64,000 nucleotides of DNA from Pseudaquidulcibacter sp964443435 (GTDB lineage: Bacteria > Pseudomonadota > Alphaproteobacteria > Caulobacterales > Aquidulcibacteraceae): positions 1 through 64,000 of the forward strand of contig CAYUCW010000003.1 of the NCBI GenBank assembly GCA_964443435.1, given 5' to 3'. Under the pieces are notes generated by a model. That model had not been told where the DNA came from and did no database searches. It saw nothing but the letters and a program-made list of their open reading frames with translations. Of the stretch, positions 8,127-17,176 are shown piece by piece (position 1 is the stretch's first letter; every line of letters begins with the position of its first letter). The translations under genes were made by a program, and so were the position numbers.

Positions 8127-9395
8127 TTGTCAGATATTTTTTTTAAAGAGAGTCTTTCTTCTACAGATAGCGTTTTAGCAAATTACATTGCTGAAGAATT
8201 TGAACGTCAACAAGAAGGAATTGAGCTTATTGCTTCTGAAAATATTGTTTCTAAAGCAGTATTAGAAGCTCAAGGATCTGTGCTTACTAATAAATATGCT
8301 GAGGGCTATCCTGCTAAGCGTTATTATGGCGGCTGTGAAGTTGTTGATAAAATTGAAGATTTAGCACGCGATAGAGCGAAAGAATTATTTGATTGCAAAT
8401 ATGTAAATGTGCAACCTCATTCTGGTTCTCAGGCGAATCAGGCGGTGTTCATGGCACTTCTACAGCCTGGCGATACTTATATGGGGCTTGACCTTGCGGC
8501 GGGTGGTCATTTGACGCATGGCGCAAAGGCAAATCAATCAGGAAAATGGTTCAAGCCTGTATCTTATACTGTTCGTGAAGATACGCATCAAATTGATTAT
8601 GATGCTTTAATGGTTCAAGCAAAAGAAGTAATGCCAAAGCTTATTATTGCTGGTGGTTCAGCTTATCCACGTAAAATAGATTTCGCAAAATTCCGCGCAA
8701 TCGCGGATACTGTTGGTGCTTATTTTATGGTTGATATGGCGCATTTTGCAGGCTTGGTTGCTGGCGGCGTTCATGATAATCCACTTAAATATGCCGATGT
8801 AGTTACAACAACTACACATAAAACATTACGTGGACCACGTGGCGGTATGATTCTTTCTAATAATGAAGAATTAGGCAAGAAATTTAATTCTGCGATTTTC
8901 CCTGGTATACAAGGTGGACCATTAATGCATGTTATTGCTGGAAAAGCTGCTGCATTTGGTGAGGCTTTAACCCCTGAGTTTAAGCAATATGCTCAGGATG
9001 TAGTTGATAATGCGGATATTCTTGCAAAAACAGTAAAAGAAGGTGGTTACGCACTTGTGTCTGATGGCACTGACACTCACGTTGTTTTAGTTGACTTAAG
9101 ACCAAAAGGATTGACTGGCCGTGATGCTGAAAATGCACTTGGTCGTGTTGGTTTAACTTGCAATAAAAATGGTGTACCTTTTGACACTGCTTCACCAGTT
9201 GTTACATCTGGAATTCGTCTTGGATCACCTGCTGGAACTACTCGTGGGTTTAAAGCTGCTGAATTTGCTTTTATTGGCAAGAAAATAGTAGAAGTATTAG
9301 ACGGATTAATAGAATCTCCAGAAGGTAACGCGGAAATCGAAGCTAAAGTTCGTTCAGAAGTTCTGGAGCTTTGCAAAAAATTCCCGATTTATTAA
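8127..9395 (+). CDS. glyA: Serine hydroxymethyltransferase
   Basis: A PLP enzyme that converts serine and tetrahydrofolate to glycine and 5,10-methylene-THF, supplying one-carbon units and the glycine used by ALAS. At 422 residues it is full length. Landmarks include EEFERQQEGIELIASENIVS, TNKYAEGYPAKRYYGGCE, VDMAHFAGLVAGG and the PLP-lysine motif TTTTHKTLRGPRGG with Lys232. It starts with TTG, preceded by AAAGGG at good spacing. It is followed within 10 bp by nrdR, the usual alphaproteobacterial order. Confidence 0.96.
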   Translation: MSDIFFKESLSSTDSVLANYIAEEFERQQEGIELIASENIVSKAVLEAQGSVLTNKYAEGYPAKRYYGGCEVVDKIEDLARDRAKELFDCKYVNVQPHSGSQANQAVFMALLQPGDTYMGLDLAAGGHLTHGAKANQSGKWFKPVSYTVREDTHQIDYDALMVQAKEVMPKLIIAGGSAYPRKIDFAKFRAIADTVGAYFMVDMAHFAGLVAGGVHDNPLKYADVVTTTTHKTLRGPRGGMILSNNEELGKKFNSAIFPGIQGGPLMHVIAGKAAAFGEALTPEFKQYAQDVVDNADILAKTVKEGGYALVSDGTDTHVVLVDLRPKGLTGRDAENALGRVGLTCNKNGVPFDTASPVVTSGIRLGSPAGTTRGFKAAEFAFIGKKIVEVLDGLIESPEGNAEIEAKVRSEVLELCKKFPIY

Positions 9396-9405
9396 GGTAT
9401 AAATA

Positions 9406-9888
9406 GTGCATTGCCCATTTTGTAATTTTCCAGATACAATTGTAAAGGATAGCAGACCTGCTGATGATGGGTCTTCTATCCGAAGAAGGCGGCAATGTCC
9501 TGAATGTGGTGGAAGATTTACAACTTTTGAGCGCATTCAAATGCGCGAGCTAAAAGTTGTAAAGCGTGATGGGACTAAAGAACACTTTAGCCATGATAAG
9601 CTTCATCGTTCAATTTCAATCGCTTTGAGGAAACGTGAAATAAGCGAAGATCAAATCGATAATCTTATTCTTAAAATAGTTAGAGAGCTTGAAAGAACCG
9701 GAGAATCTGAATTCGCAACCGAAAAAGTTGGTGAAGTTGTCATGCATACATTGGCAAAAACAGATACTGTTGGCTATGTTCGCTATGCGTCTGTGTATCA
9801 TGATTTTGAAAAACCAGAGGATTTTAGCCGCTTTGTAGAAGATAATTTAGGCGCTGTAAAATCTAAAAATTCTAAAAAAGTAGATTAA
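9406..9888 (+). CDS. nrdR: Transcriptional repressor NrdR
   Basis: The 160-residue NrdR senses ATP/dATP and represses ribonucleotide reductase genes. A four-Cys zinc ribbon (Cys3, Cys6, Cys31, Cys34; CPFC...CPEC) is followed by the RRRRQ linker and an ATP-cone from about 46 to 136 (VVKRDGTKEHFSHDKL...). It begins with GTG and has an AAGG site upstream. Its TAA overlaps the ATG of the next gene (TAATG), so nrdR and the RibD-like gene are translationally coupled. Confidence 0.95.
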   Translation: MHCPFCNFPDTIVKDSRPADDGSSIRRRRQCPECGGRFTTFERIQMRELKVVKRDGTKEHFSHDKLHRSISIALRKREISEDQIDNLILKIVRELERTGESEFATEKVGEVVMHTLAKTDTVGYVRYASVYHDFEKPEDFSRFVEDNLGAVKSKNSKKVD

Positions 9889-10517
9889 TGGAAGTAATTC
9901 TTAAACTTGCTAGTTCTTTAGATGGCAAAATTGCGCTGTCTAATGGGCAAAGCCAATGGATTACTAATGAAAAAGCGCGGCAAAATGTTCATGAACTTCG
10001 TGCGCAGTGTGATGCTATAATTTCAGGAATTGGAACTGTTTTAAAAGATAATCCAAGTTTTACTGCTAGGCTTATAAATCAAACGCTTGTTCCCAAAAGA
10101 CTTATACTCGATAGCAATCTACAAACACCTATCGACTATAAAATTACTAATAAAGATACGGTTTTTTTTATTTGCGAAAATAATGATGAAGCTAAAGAAG
10201 CTGAATTTAAAAAGCGTGATATAGAGATTATAAAAGCAAAATTAGTTACACCAAGACTTGTAATTAATTATGCAGAATCAAAATCTTATAATAAACTCCT
10301 AATTGAAGCAGGAAGTAAAATTGCGGCAAGTTTCTTAAAAGATGGCTTTGTAAATAAAATTTATTGGTATCGTGCACCGATTATTATTGGTGGTGATGGA
10401 TTAGATGTAATTGGTAATCTTGGAATTGACGCAATTAGTGCAGCAAAACGTATGAAATTATTATCATCTGAAAATTTTGACGATAATATTTTAGAAATTT
10501 ATGAAATAGGTAATTAA
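9888..10517 (+). CDS. ribD: RibD reductase domain only (no deaminase domain)
   Basis: The 209 residues match the C-terminal half of RibD, the DHFR-like 5-amino-6-(5-phosphoribosylamino)uracil reductase of riboflavin synthesis. Visible features are KLASSLDGKIAL, SQWITNEKARQNVHELRA, DAIISGIGTVLKDNP and APIIIGGDG. The usual bifunctional enzyme is about 360-380 residues and has an N-terminal zinc deaminase domain (HAE...PCxxxGxxxxC); this is absent. The start overlaps the nrdR stop, leaving no room for it. The deamination must be done by another protein, or reduction may come first as in fungi and archaea. Its TAA overlaps the ribE ATG. Confidence 0.88.
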   Translation: MEVILKLASSLDGKIALSNGQSQWITNEKARQNVHELRAQCDAIISGIGTVLKDNPSFTARLINQTLVPKRLILDSNLQTPIDYKITNKDTVFFICENNDEAKEAEFKKRDIEIIKAKLVTPRLVINYAESKSYNKLLIEAGSKIAASFLKDGFVNKIYWYRAPIIIGGDGLDVIGNLGIDAISAAKRMKLLSSENFDDNILEIYEIGN

Positions 10518-11119
10518 TGTTTACGGGAATAATTCAAGACATCGGAATAGTAAAAAATATTGAAAACCTATCCGGTGATAGGATTTTTACAATTGAATCA
10601 CGCCTCGATGCTGATTCTTTTTATATTGGCGCTTCGGTTTGCCATTCCGGCTGTTGCTTAACTTTAATAGAAAAGCAAAAGCAAGGTGAAATCTCGCATT
10701 GGAAAGTTCAAGTTTCCAATGAAACCATAAATCTGACAACTCTTGGTGATTGGCAGATTGGCGATTCCATTAATCTTGAGCCTTCATTAAAGATGGGTGA
10801 TGAAATAGGTGGGCATCTTGTAACAGGTCATGTCGATGGCACAGGGATTATAAGCAATATTGAAAGTGATGCCGAAAGTAAGAGAATTACGGTTAAAGCT
10901 TCAGAAGAATTAATGAAATTTATTGCTAAAAAAGGCTCAATTGCAATTGATGGGGTTTCGCTTACTGTAAATGAAGTAACAAATGAAAGTTTTTGTGTGA
11001 ATATTATTCCACATACATTAGAAAAAACAACTATTGGTTCACTTTTGCTTGGTAAAATAGTAAATCTAGAGCTTGATCCACTTGCACGTTATGCAGCAAG
11101 GTGGTTGAGTTTTAAGTGA
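10517..11119 (+). CDS. ribE: Riboflavin synthase, alpha chain
   Basis: It catalyses dismutation of two 6,7-dimethyl-8-ribityllumazine molecules to riboflavin. The 200 residues are two lumazine-binding repeats: the first starts MFTGIIQDIG, the second follows at about 97 with HLVTGHVDGTG. SVCHSGCCLTL and SIAIDGVSLTVNEV are the paired substrate-binding segments. Length is normal. The ATG overlaps the stop of the RibD-like gene, and ribH follows 32 bp later, so this is one riboflavin operon. Confidence 0.95.
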   Translation: MFTGIIQDIGIVKNIENLSGDRIFTIESRLDADSFYIGASVCHSGCCLTLIEKQKQGEISHWKVQVSNETINLTTLGDWQIGDSINLEPSLKMGDEIGGHLVTGHVDGTGIISNIESDAESKRITVKASEELMKFIAKKGSIAIDGVSLTVNEVTNESFCVNIIPHTLEKTTIGSLLLGKIVNLELDPLARYAARWLSFK

Positions 11120-11151
11120 TAAAACAATATCAAACCGAATAGGTGAAAAAT

Positions 11152-11619
11152 ATGGCATTATTAGCAGATCCATTGAAGTTATTAATCGTTTGTGGTGATT
11201 TTTATCGTCACATTAGTGATGAGCTTATTGCTGGTGCAACCGAAGCATTAGATGCTTCACATGTTGAATATGCGGTGGCACGTGTTCCTGGCGCATTAGA
11301 AATACCTTCTATTATTGGTATGGCTGAAATTGCTGCGGCGCGTCCGGCTGGTCATAAATATGATGGTTATGTTGCTTTGGGTGCTATTATTAGAGGCGAA
11401 ACTAATCATCATGATATAGTTTGCCGTGAAAGCACTCGTGCTATTATGGATATGACAGTAAGAGGGATTGCGATTGGTAATGGCATTCTATTTACTGAAA
11501 ATGAAGCTCAAGCAATTGCAAGAGCAAGTCGTAAAGATAAAAACAAAGGTAAAGATGCGGCGGTTGCCTGTCTTACCATGATTGAAGTCCGTAAAAGACT
11601 TAATATGGGCAGTATTTAA
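11152..11619 (+). CDS. ribH: 6,7-dimethyl-8-ribityllumazine synthase
   Basis: It condenses 5-amino-6-ribitylaminouracil with dihydroxybutanone phosphate. I use the ATG at 11152 (155 residues), with AGGTG 6 bases upstream; an in-frame GTG at 11143 overlaps that Shine-Dalgarno and is less likely. Landmarks: VCGDFYRHISDELIAGA, RVPGALEIPSIIGMA and GAIIRGETNHHDIVC with the catalytic His. It probably forms pentamers or larger shells, as in the family. It directly abuts nusB, a classic ribH-nusB arrangement. Confidence 0.95.
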   Translation: MALLADPLKLLIVCGDFYRHISDELIAGATEALDASHVEYAVARVPGALEIPSIIGMAEIAAARPAGHKYDGYVALGAIIRGETNHHDIVCRESTRAIMDMTVRGIAIGNGILFTENEAQAIARASRKDKNKGKDAAVACLTMIEVRKRLNMGSI

Positions 11620-12111
11620 TTGGATAAACCAGAAAAATCATCAAAAATTAGTTCAGGATTACAAGCTAATCGTGGTGCAAGACTTTGCGCGGTTCAAGCT
11701 TTGTATCAGATTGAAATCACTGGGCTAGCTGGGAAGAAAGTTGTTGCGGAATTTTTAAATCATCGGATTTCTAACAAAGAAACTTCTGGCGATAAAATTT
11801 ATGCAAATGCCGATTTGTTTCAGCTTTTAGTTCGTAAGGCAGTTGAAGATCATGTCATGATTGATGCACAGATTTCTCAACGACTTTCTAAAAACTGGTC
11901 ATTAGAGCGAATAGATCCTATAGTTCGTGCGGCTTTAAGATGTGCTTGTTTTGAGCTTTTGAATTGCCTTGAAACCCCCGTAGCAGTTATTATTGATGAA
12001 TATGTTGGTATTGTTGCCGCTTTCCATGAGGGCGCAGAGCCTGCATTTATAAATGGTATTCTTGATACTTTGGCAAAAGAAACCAAAGCGGATTTAGTTC
12101 GTCAAACATAA
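11620..12111 (+). CDS. nusB: Transcription antitermination factor NusB
   Basis: The 163-residue all-helical NusB binds boxA RNA with NusE (S10) in rRNA antitermination. It shows GARLCAVQALYQIE near the N-terminus, WSLERIDPIVRAALRCACFEL in the middle, and the conserved C-terminal FINGILDTLAKE. It begins with TTG immediately after the ribH stop (TAA-TTG), so expression likely depends on coupling to ribH. Length is normal for alphaproteobacteria. Confidence 0.94.
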   Translation: MDKPEKSSKISSGLQANRGARLCAVQALYQIEITGLAGKKVVAEFLNHRISNKETSGDKIYANADLFQLLVRKAVEDHVMIDAQISQRLSKNWSLERIDPIVRAALRCACFELLNCLETPVAVIIDEYVGIVAAFHEGAEPAFINGILDTLAKETKADLVRQT

Positions 12112-12115
12112 TAAA

Positions 12116-13063
12116 ATGGACGAATTTGGCTTTATTGATAAATATATTAAAAAGCTTACCAACGGCTATTCTGGCGCATTTAATCTTGAAGATGATATTG
12201 GTTTTATTAAAAATAAAAACCTTATAATTACTTCTGACACAATTGTTGAAAATACGCATTTTCGTTCAAAAGATGATTTATTTAGTGTTGGGCAAAAGCT
12301 TTTAAGAGTAAATCTTTCAGATATTATTGCCAAAGGCGCAATCGCAAAATTTGGAATTTTAAATATAAGTATTTCAAAAGATAAATTGTCTGAATTAACT
12401 AAATTTTTTGAAGGCTTAGAAAAAGACATAAAGGACTTAATCCCAGATTTTATCATTCTTGGCGGTGATACAACGAGCATAATTGGAAATTCTGTTTTTA
12501 GCTTAACAATTCTTGCCGAACCAATTAATAAGCCTATACTTAGAAATGGCGCAAAGTTAAATGATTCAATATTTATAAGCGGTAATATAGGTTCTGCGTT
12601 TCTTGGATTAAAAAGCTTAAATGAAAATCTTGAGCTAACTGAATCCGAAAAGCATTATTTAACGCCTCAGATTCCAGAACCAATTTTTGCAAACTTAATC
12701 GCGAAATATGCAAATGCATCTATGGATATTTCTGATGGTTTAATTCAAGATTTATCAAAAATACTTAAATTATCAGAATTATCGGCAAATATAAATCTTG
12801 ATGAAATTCCATTTAATTCGGAATGCAAAAATTATCTTATAAATAATAATATAGCTGATTTAATTGGCTTTGGCGATGATTATCAAACAATATTCACTAT
12901 GTCAGAGGATAATATAGCCGATTGCTTAGAGTTCGCAAAAGAAATAGGAGTAAAAATAGAAAAAATTGGTGAGGTGTGTCCAAAATCCGATATTCTTATT
13001 AATGCCACTTATAAAGACAAAGCTTTTAATGTTAATGAAATAAAAGGTTTTACACATTTTTAG
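12116..13063 (+). CDS. thiL: Thiamine-monophosphate kinase
   Basis: ThiL phosphorylates thiamine monophosphate to the pyrophosphate cofactor with ATP. The 315-residue PurM/ThiL-fold protein has LEDDIGFI, ITSDTIVENTHF, RVNLSDIIAKGA with the conserved metal-binding aspartates, a GGDTTS motif, and MDISDGLIQDL in the C-terminal domain. The coding region is very AT-rich and Asn/Lys/Ile-rich. It follows nusB by 4 bp and is the last biosynthetic gene of the rib-nus-thi operon. Confidence 0.93.
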   Translation: MDEFGFIDKYIKKLTNGYSGAFNLEDDIGFIKNKNLIITSDTIVENTHFRSKDDLFSVGQKLLRVNLSDIIAKGAIAKFGILNISISKDKLSELTKFFEGLEKDIKDLIPDFIILGGDTTSIIGNSVFSLTILAEPINKPILRNGAKLNDSIFISGNIGSAFLGLKSLNENLELTESEKHYLTPQIPEPIFANLIAKYANASMDISDGLIQDLSKILKLSELSANINLDEIPFNSECKNYLINNNIADLIGFGDDYQTIFTMSEDNIADCLEFAKEIGVKIEKIGEVCPKSDILINATYKDKAFNVNEIKGFTHF

Positions 13064-13096
13064 CCATTTTGAATGATAATCTGGAAAAGGTGTAAA

Positions 13097-13522
13097 ATGG
13101 CAAATAAATTTATATCAAAAATATTGGTAGCATGCATAATTGCTTCATCATTTATGAACACAATTTCTTATGCATCCGCTAAGCCCAAAACGGAAAATGT
13201 TGATCCTTTAAAAGTTGAAATAATGGGGATTGTTGTTCCGGTTTCTAATGGCCGTAGGCTTGTGAATTATGCCTTTTTTAGCTTAACTATTTATGCAAAA
13301 GATTCAGCAAGCGCAAATAATTTAAGGCTTAATCCCTTTTTGGTTAAAGATAAGATTGTTAAAGATTTCGCTAAAGCACCAATTTCCTATTCTGGAAACG
13401 GACTTGCCGTTGATGTTAAGGCTATGACAGCTAGAATTAAGCCATTAATCGAAGCATCTATGCCTAATGCTAAGGTTGGACGGTTAATGTTAAGCAATCC
13501 TGAATTTATGAAACGAAATTAA
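13097..13522 (+). CDS. Small exported protein of unknown function
   Basis: I use the ATG at 13097 (141 residues), which has AAAGG 6 bases upstream; the frame extends to 13073 without support. Residues 1-28 form a Sec signal peptide (KFISKILVACIIASSF...). The mature part has VEIMGIVVPVSNGRRLVNYAFF and LKAMTARIKPLIEASMP-like amphipathic helices. A secreted protein of this size often lies between thiL and hppA in Hyphomicrobiales, but I cannot name a function. It may be periplasmic or loosely membrane associated. Confidence 0.75.
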   Translation: MANKFISKILVACIIASSFMNTISYASAKPKTENVDPLKVEIMGIVVPVSNGRRLVNYAFFSLTIYAKDSASANNLRLNPFLVKDKIVKDFAKAPISYSGNGLAVDVKAMTARIKPLIEASMPNAKVGRLMLSNPEFMKRN

Positions 13523-13574
13523 TTCAGTTAAAAGATTCCCCAAATTAATGATTTTTATTGCGCAAATTAAAAAC

Positions 13575-13603
13575 TTGTGTCTAGTCTATGATTCTAAAAG
13601 ATA
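13575..13603 (+). promoter_or_regulatory. Possible sigma-70 promoter for hppA
   Basis: TTGTGT (13575-13580), a 17-base spacer and AAGATA (13598-13603) lie 53 bp before hppA, which also has a strong AGGGGAGGA ribosome site. The -10 match is weak, so this is a suggestion only. Confidence 0.3.
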
Positions 13604-13655
13604 AAACGAATAAAGAGAGCATTAAGCCAATATCGTTTTATAGGGGAGGAAAAAA

Positions 13656-15800
13656 ATGGATCCTAGTTCTACAGGTGTCTTATTTGCTATAGTATCGGGT
13701 ATTGCGGCCATAATTTTTGGCTTTGTTACCGTTAGATCTGTACTTAAATCAAGTGCAGGCAATGAAAAAATGCAAGAAATTGCGGCGGCGATTCAAGAGG
13801 GCGCGAATGCCTATTTAAATCGTCAATATAAAACAATCGGCATAGTGGGTGCAGTACTTACTGTCGTATTATTCTTAGTTTTTGGCGCATTAAGTGCCTT
13901 TGGCTTTGTATTAGGTGCGGTACTTTCTGGCGCGGCTGGATATATTGGTATGCTTGTCTCGGTAAGGGCCAATGTAAGAACCACCGAAGCTTCATCTAAA
14001 AGTTTGGCGGCTGGCCTTGATATTGCGTTTAAATCAGGCGCGGTTACTGGTATGTTGGTTGCCGGCTTAGCATTGCTTGCAGTCACAGTTTATTATTATC
14101 TATTAACAAGTGTTTTTGGATATGATGCCACAGATAGAAAAACTATTGATGGCCTTGTGGCATTAAGCTTTGGTGCGTCCCTAATTTCAATATTCGCGCG
14201 TCTTGGCGGTGGTATCTTTACAAAAGGTGCTGATGTTGGCGGTGATATGGTTGGTAAGGTCGAAGCAGGCATTCCTGAGGATGATCCAAGAAATCCTGCA
14301 ACTATTGCGGATAATGTTGGCGATAATGTTGGCGACTGTGCGGGTATGGCGGCCGATTTGTTTGAAACATATGCGGTTACTTTAGTTGCAACTATGGTTC
14401 TAGCTTCTATTTTCTTCAGAGATACAGGCGCAGAACTTATGATGGCTTTACCACTTGCAATTGGCGGCATGGCTATTTTTACTTCAATTATCGGAACTTT
14501 CTTTGTAAAATTAGGCAAAAACAACGATATCATGGGCGCTTTATATAAAGGCCTAATAGTTGCGGGTGTTCTTTCGGCTGTTGGTCTTTATTTTGTAGCC
14601 AATTTATTTATTACAAAAGGTATTCAAGCAAGTGATGGCAATATTATTGGTGCAAATGAAATATTTGGCGCGGGTATTATTGGTTTAATTGTAACTGCGG
14701 CAATTGTTTGGGTTACTGAATATTATACTGGTGTGAATTATAAGCCAGTTAAATCAGTTGCCGAAGCATCGATTTCAGGACATGGCACAAATGTTATCCA
14801 AGGCCTTGCAGTTTCAATGGAAGCTACGGCTTTACCTGCTCTAATTATCGTATTTGGTATTATATCAACATATAATATTGCGGGATTATTTGGTATTGCG
14901 ATTGCAACAACTACGATGCTTTCAGTAGCAGGCATAATTGTTGCACTTGATGCATTTGGCCCTGTAACTGATAATGCCGGCGGCATTGCCGAAATGTCAG
15001 GCCTCAGTGGAGAAGTAAGAAAAACTACTGATGCGCTTGATGCGGTTGGCAATACAACAAAAGCTGTAACTAAAGGCTATGCAATTGGTTCGGCAGGACT
15101 TGGCGCATTAGTTTTATTTGCGGCTTATACCGAAGACTTACGTCATTTCAGTGCAAACCCTGAAAAATATAAATTCTTTGAAGGTGTTAAGGTTGACGGC
15201 TTATTTGACTTATCAAATCCATATGTAGTTTGCGGACTATTAATCGGTGGATTATTACCATATTTATTTGGTGGATGGTCAATGACTGCGGTTGGTCGTG
15301 CGGCTGGGTCAGTTGTTGAAGAAGTCAGAAGACAATTCCGCGAAATCCCAGGTATTATGGAATATAAAGCAAAGCCAGATTATGGTCGTGCGGTGGATAT
15401 TCTTACAAAAAGCGCAATCAAAGAAATGATTGTTCCATCTTTATTGCCTGTTTTATCGCCTATAGTTTTATTTGCTATTATCTTTATTGTTGGCGGCAAA
15501 TCTAATGCCTTGGCTTCGGTTGGTGCAATGTTACTTGGTGTTATCGTAACTGGCTTATTTGTTGCGATTTCAATGACATCAGGTGGTGGTGCATGGGATA
15601 ATGCAAAAAAATCTTTTGAAGATGGCTTTACCGATAAAAACGGTGTTGTTCATCATAAAGGTTCTGAAGCTCATAAGGCTTCTGTAACTGGCGATACTGT
15701 TGGTGACCCGTATAAAGACACTGCGGGCCCTGCCGTTAATCCAATGATTAAAATCACAAACATTGTTGCATTATTATTATTGGCTTTATTGGCAAAATAA
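13656..15800 (+). CDS. hppA: Membrane-bound proton-translocating pyrophosphatase, K+-independent type
   Basis: It couples pyrophosphate hydrolysis to proton export in the inner membrane. At 714 residues with about 16 membrane helices it is full length. The catalytic loop is visible at about 195-240: DVGGDMVGKVEAGIPEDD and NVGDNVGDCAGMAAD, with a second acidic motif DNAGGIAEMSG and a third, GDTVGDPYKDTAGPA, near the C-terminus. The determinant region reads GNTTKAVTKG (Lys near residue 469) instead of Ala, which in this family marks the K+-independent class. A strong ribosome site and its own terminator indicate a single-gene unit. Confidence 0.95.
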   Translation: MDPSSTGVLFAIVSGIAAIIFGFVTVRSVLKSSAGNEKMQEIAAAIQEGANAYLNRQYKTIGIVGAVLTVVLFLVFGALSAFGFVLGAVLSGAAGYIGMLVSVRANVRTTEASSKSLAAGLDIAFKSGAVTGMLVAGLALLAVTVYYYLLTSVFGYDATDRKTIDGLVALSFGASLISIFARLGGGIFTKGADVGGDMVGKVEAGIPEDDPRNPATIADNVGDNVGDCAGMAADLFETYAVTLVATMVLASIFFRDTGAELMMALPLAIGGMAIFTSIIGTFFVKLGKNNDIMGALYKGLIVAGVLSAVGLYFVANLFITKGIQASDGNIIGANEIFGAGIIGLIVTAAIVWVTEYYTGVNYKPVKSVAEASISGHGTNVIQGLAVSMEATALPALIIVFGIISTYNIAGLFGIAIATTTMLSVAGIIVALDAFGPVTDNAGGIAEMSGLSGEVRKTTDALDAVGNTTKAVTKGYAIGSAGLGALVLFAAYTEDLRHFSANPEKYKFFEGVKVDGLFDLSNPYVVCGLLIGGLLPYLFGGWSMTAVGRAAGSVVEEVRRQFREIPGIMEYKAKPDYGRAVDILTKSAIKEMIVPSLLPVLSPIVLFAIIFIVGGKSNALASVGAMLLGVIVTGLFVAISMTSGGGAWDNAKKSFEDGFTDKNGVVHHKGSEAHKASVTGDTVGDPYKDTAGPAVNPMIKITNIVALLLLALLAK

Positions 15801-15820
15801 TAAATCCAACAAGAAAGAGA

Positions 15821-15846
15821 CAGCCCCGTATGGGGCTGTTTTTTTA
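15821..15846 (+). terminator. Terminator of hppA
   Basis: CAGCCCC (15821-15827) and GGGGCTG (15832-15838) form a 7-bp stem with a 4-base loop, followed by eight T residues. Confidence 0.85.
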
Positions 15847-15930
15847 TGCAAGAAATGATATTTAGAATCTATAGACAAAATATAGACATAATTCTAATTA
15901 TATTGTGATTGAAAAATATAGGGGTCAAAT

Positions 15931-17103
15931 TTGAAAAAAGGTCGTTGCTCAAATAATGCTGAAAGCTGTTCTAATGCCGCTTCTGGAATTTTACTCCCTT
16001 ATGCTGGTCTTGATAGTATTTGCCCAGAATGTGGTTCCCCCTTAGCGCTTGTCGCGACAAGTTCTACCAGTGCGAATACTAATACGCAGGTTAATACCCA
16101 GCCAAGTCAGCAATATAAAACTAATAATTATTCAAATTATGAGCCTGAACAATATAGCCAAAAATCATCGAATAAAGCCTTTAATTTTGTAGCAGGCTTG
16201 GCATTATTTTTGATTGTCAGCGCGATTGCATTCTTCGGTTTAAAATATTTCTTTGCAAATGATAGCGAAATGCAAACAATGGAAGAAGCCACCACCCAAG
16301 GAGCAACTGGTTTTGAAATTTTAAACCCGTATAAAATTGCGCGCGCCAATAATATTCTTGATGTTAAATCATCCGCTGATGATAATGCGAATTCAATTGC
16401 AAGTGTTCCATTAGGTACTGTCGTTGATGTTACTGAGCTTGGTCAAATAAATGGTGTTAATTGGGCAAGGATTAATGTTCCAAATCAATCTAATTTAAAT
16501 GGATATGTCCATGCAGATCAGCTTGTAAGCTTAACAGGTGGTGTTGGTTTTGGACTTGATGGAACAATTACTGAAGCACCTGCTGCGCCCGTAGTTTCTG
16601 AAATATTGCCAATTGCCTCAAGGCAAGTTTGGATAAAAGCGGAAAAAGCAAACATTAGAAGTGATGTTGGCGCAAATAGCCCTAAGCTTGGCGTTGCTAA
16701 ACTTGGCGACAGCCTAACAATAGACGCTCAAAAAACTATTGATGGCACGGTTTGGTATCGCGGTACTTTCCAATCGGGTCTTTCCGGTTGGCTAAGTTCA
16801 AGTCTTATAAGCGATGTTAAAATTGAAACTAATCCTGAAGTTTTAGAAGCAGATGCCGCAAGTGCTGCCGCAAAGAATGAAATTAATATCGGAAGCAATA
16901 TTGTTGTTACTTCTGCGAAAACAAATATTTATAGTAGCGCGAGCGAATCTCCGGATAATATTGATGCCGAAGTTACGCGTGGAATGGTTCTTAATGTTAC
17001 CGAAGTCATCGAGTCTAATGGTGTTATTTGGTATAAAGTTAATTCAAATCGCCTTGGGGTGAATGGATATTTAAAATCAAATAATGTTAAAGCAGTTGAA
17101 TAG
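15931..17103 (+). CDS. Membrane-anchored protein with zinc-ribbon-like N-terminus and SH3 repeats
   Basis: A 390-residue protein with a TTG start, AGGGG upstream. Residues 1-40 contain Cys6, Cys13, Cys31 and Cys34 (CPECG), resembling a zinc ribbon. A Ser/Thr/Asn/Gln-rich linker follows, then one membrane helix at about 85-107. Outside it are three SH3b-like repeats at about 130-200, 230-295 and 318-388, each with the pattern A-N-I-R/Y-S...G-x-x-L-x-V...W-Y-K/R. Bacterial SH3 domains often bind peptidoglycan or mediate envelope contacts. It probably places its Cys domain in the cytoplasm and the SH3 repeats in the periplasm. The next gene is a paralogue. Function unknown. Confidence 0.75.
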   Translation: MKKGRCSNNAESCSNAASGILLPYAGLDSICPECGSPLALVATSSTSANTNTQVNTQPSQQYKTNNYSNYEPEQYSQKSSNKAFNFVAGLALFLIVSAIAFFGLKYFFANDSEMQTMEEATTQGATGFEILNPYKIARANNILDVKSSADDNANSIASVPLGTVVDVTELGQINGVNWARINVPNQSNLNGYVHADQLVSLTGGVGFGLDGTITEAPAAPVVSEILPIASRQVWIKAEKANIRSDVGANSPKLGVAKLGDSLTIDAQKTIDGTVWYRGTFQSGLSGWLSSSLISDVKIETNPEVLEADAASAAAKNEINIGSNIVVTSAKTNIYSSASESPDNIDAEVTRGMVLNVTEVIESNGVIWYKVNSNRLGVNGYLKSNNVKAVE

Positions 17104-17176
17104 TAATTGTAGAAAATATTACTGCTTGCGGGCTTAACTGCAAACTGTATAAGAAATTTAAATACAGGCTTTTGAA

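Noticed and set aside
9840..10517. FMN riboswitch upstream of the riboflavin genes
   Set aside because: ribD and ribE overlap their upstream genes directly; there is no leader that could hold an RFN element.
12080..12120. TPP riboswitch upstream of thiL
   Set aside because: Only 4 bp separate nusB and thiL, so no riboswitch fits. ThiL genes are rarely TPP-controlled.
14096..14533. 145-residue minus-strand open frame inside hppA
   Set aside because: Shadow of a long, codon-biased membrane-protein gene; no ribosome site and no recognisable domain.
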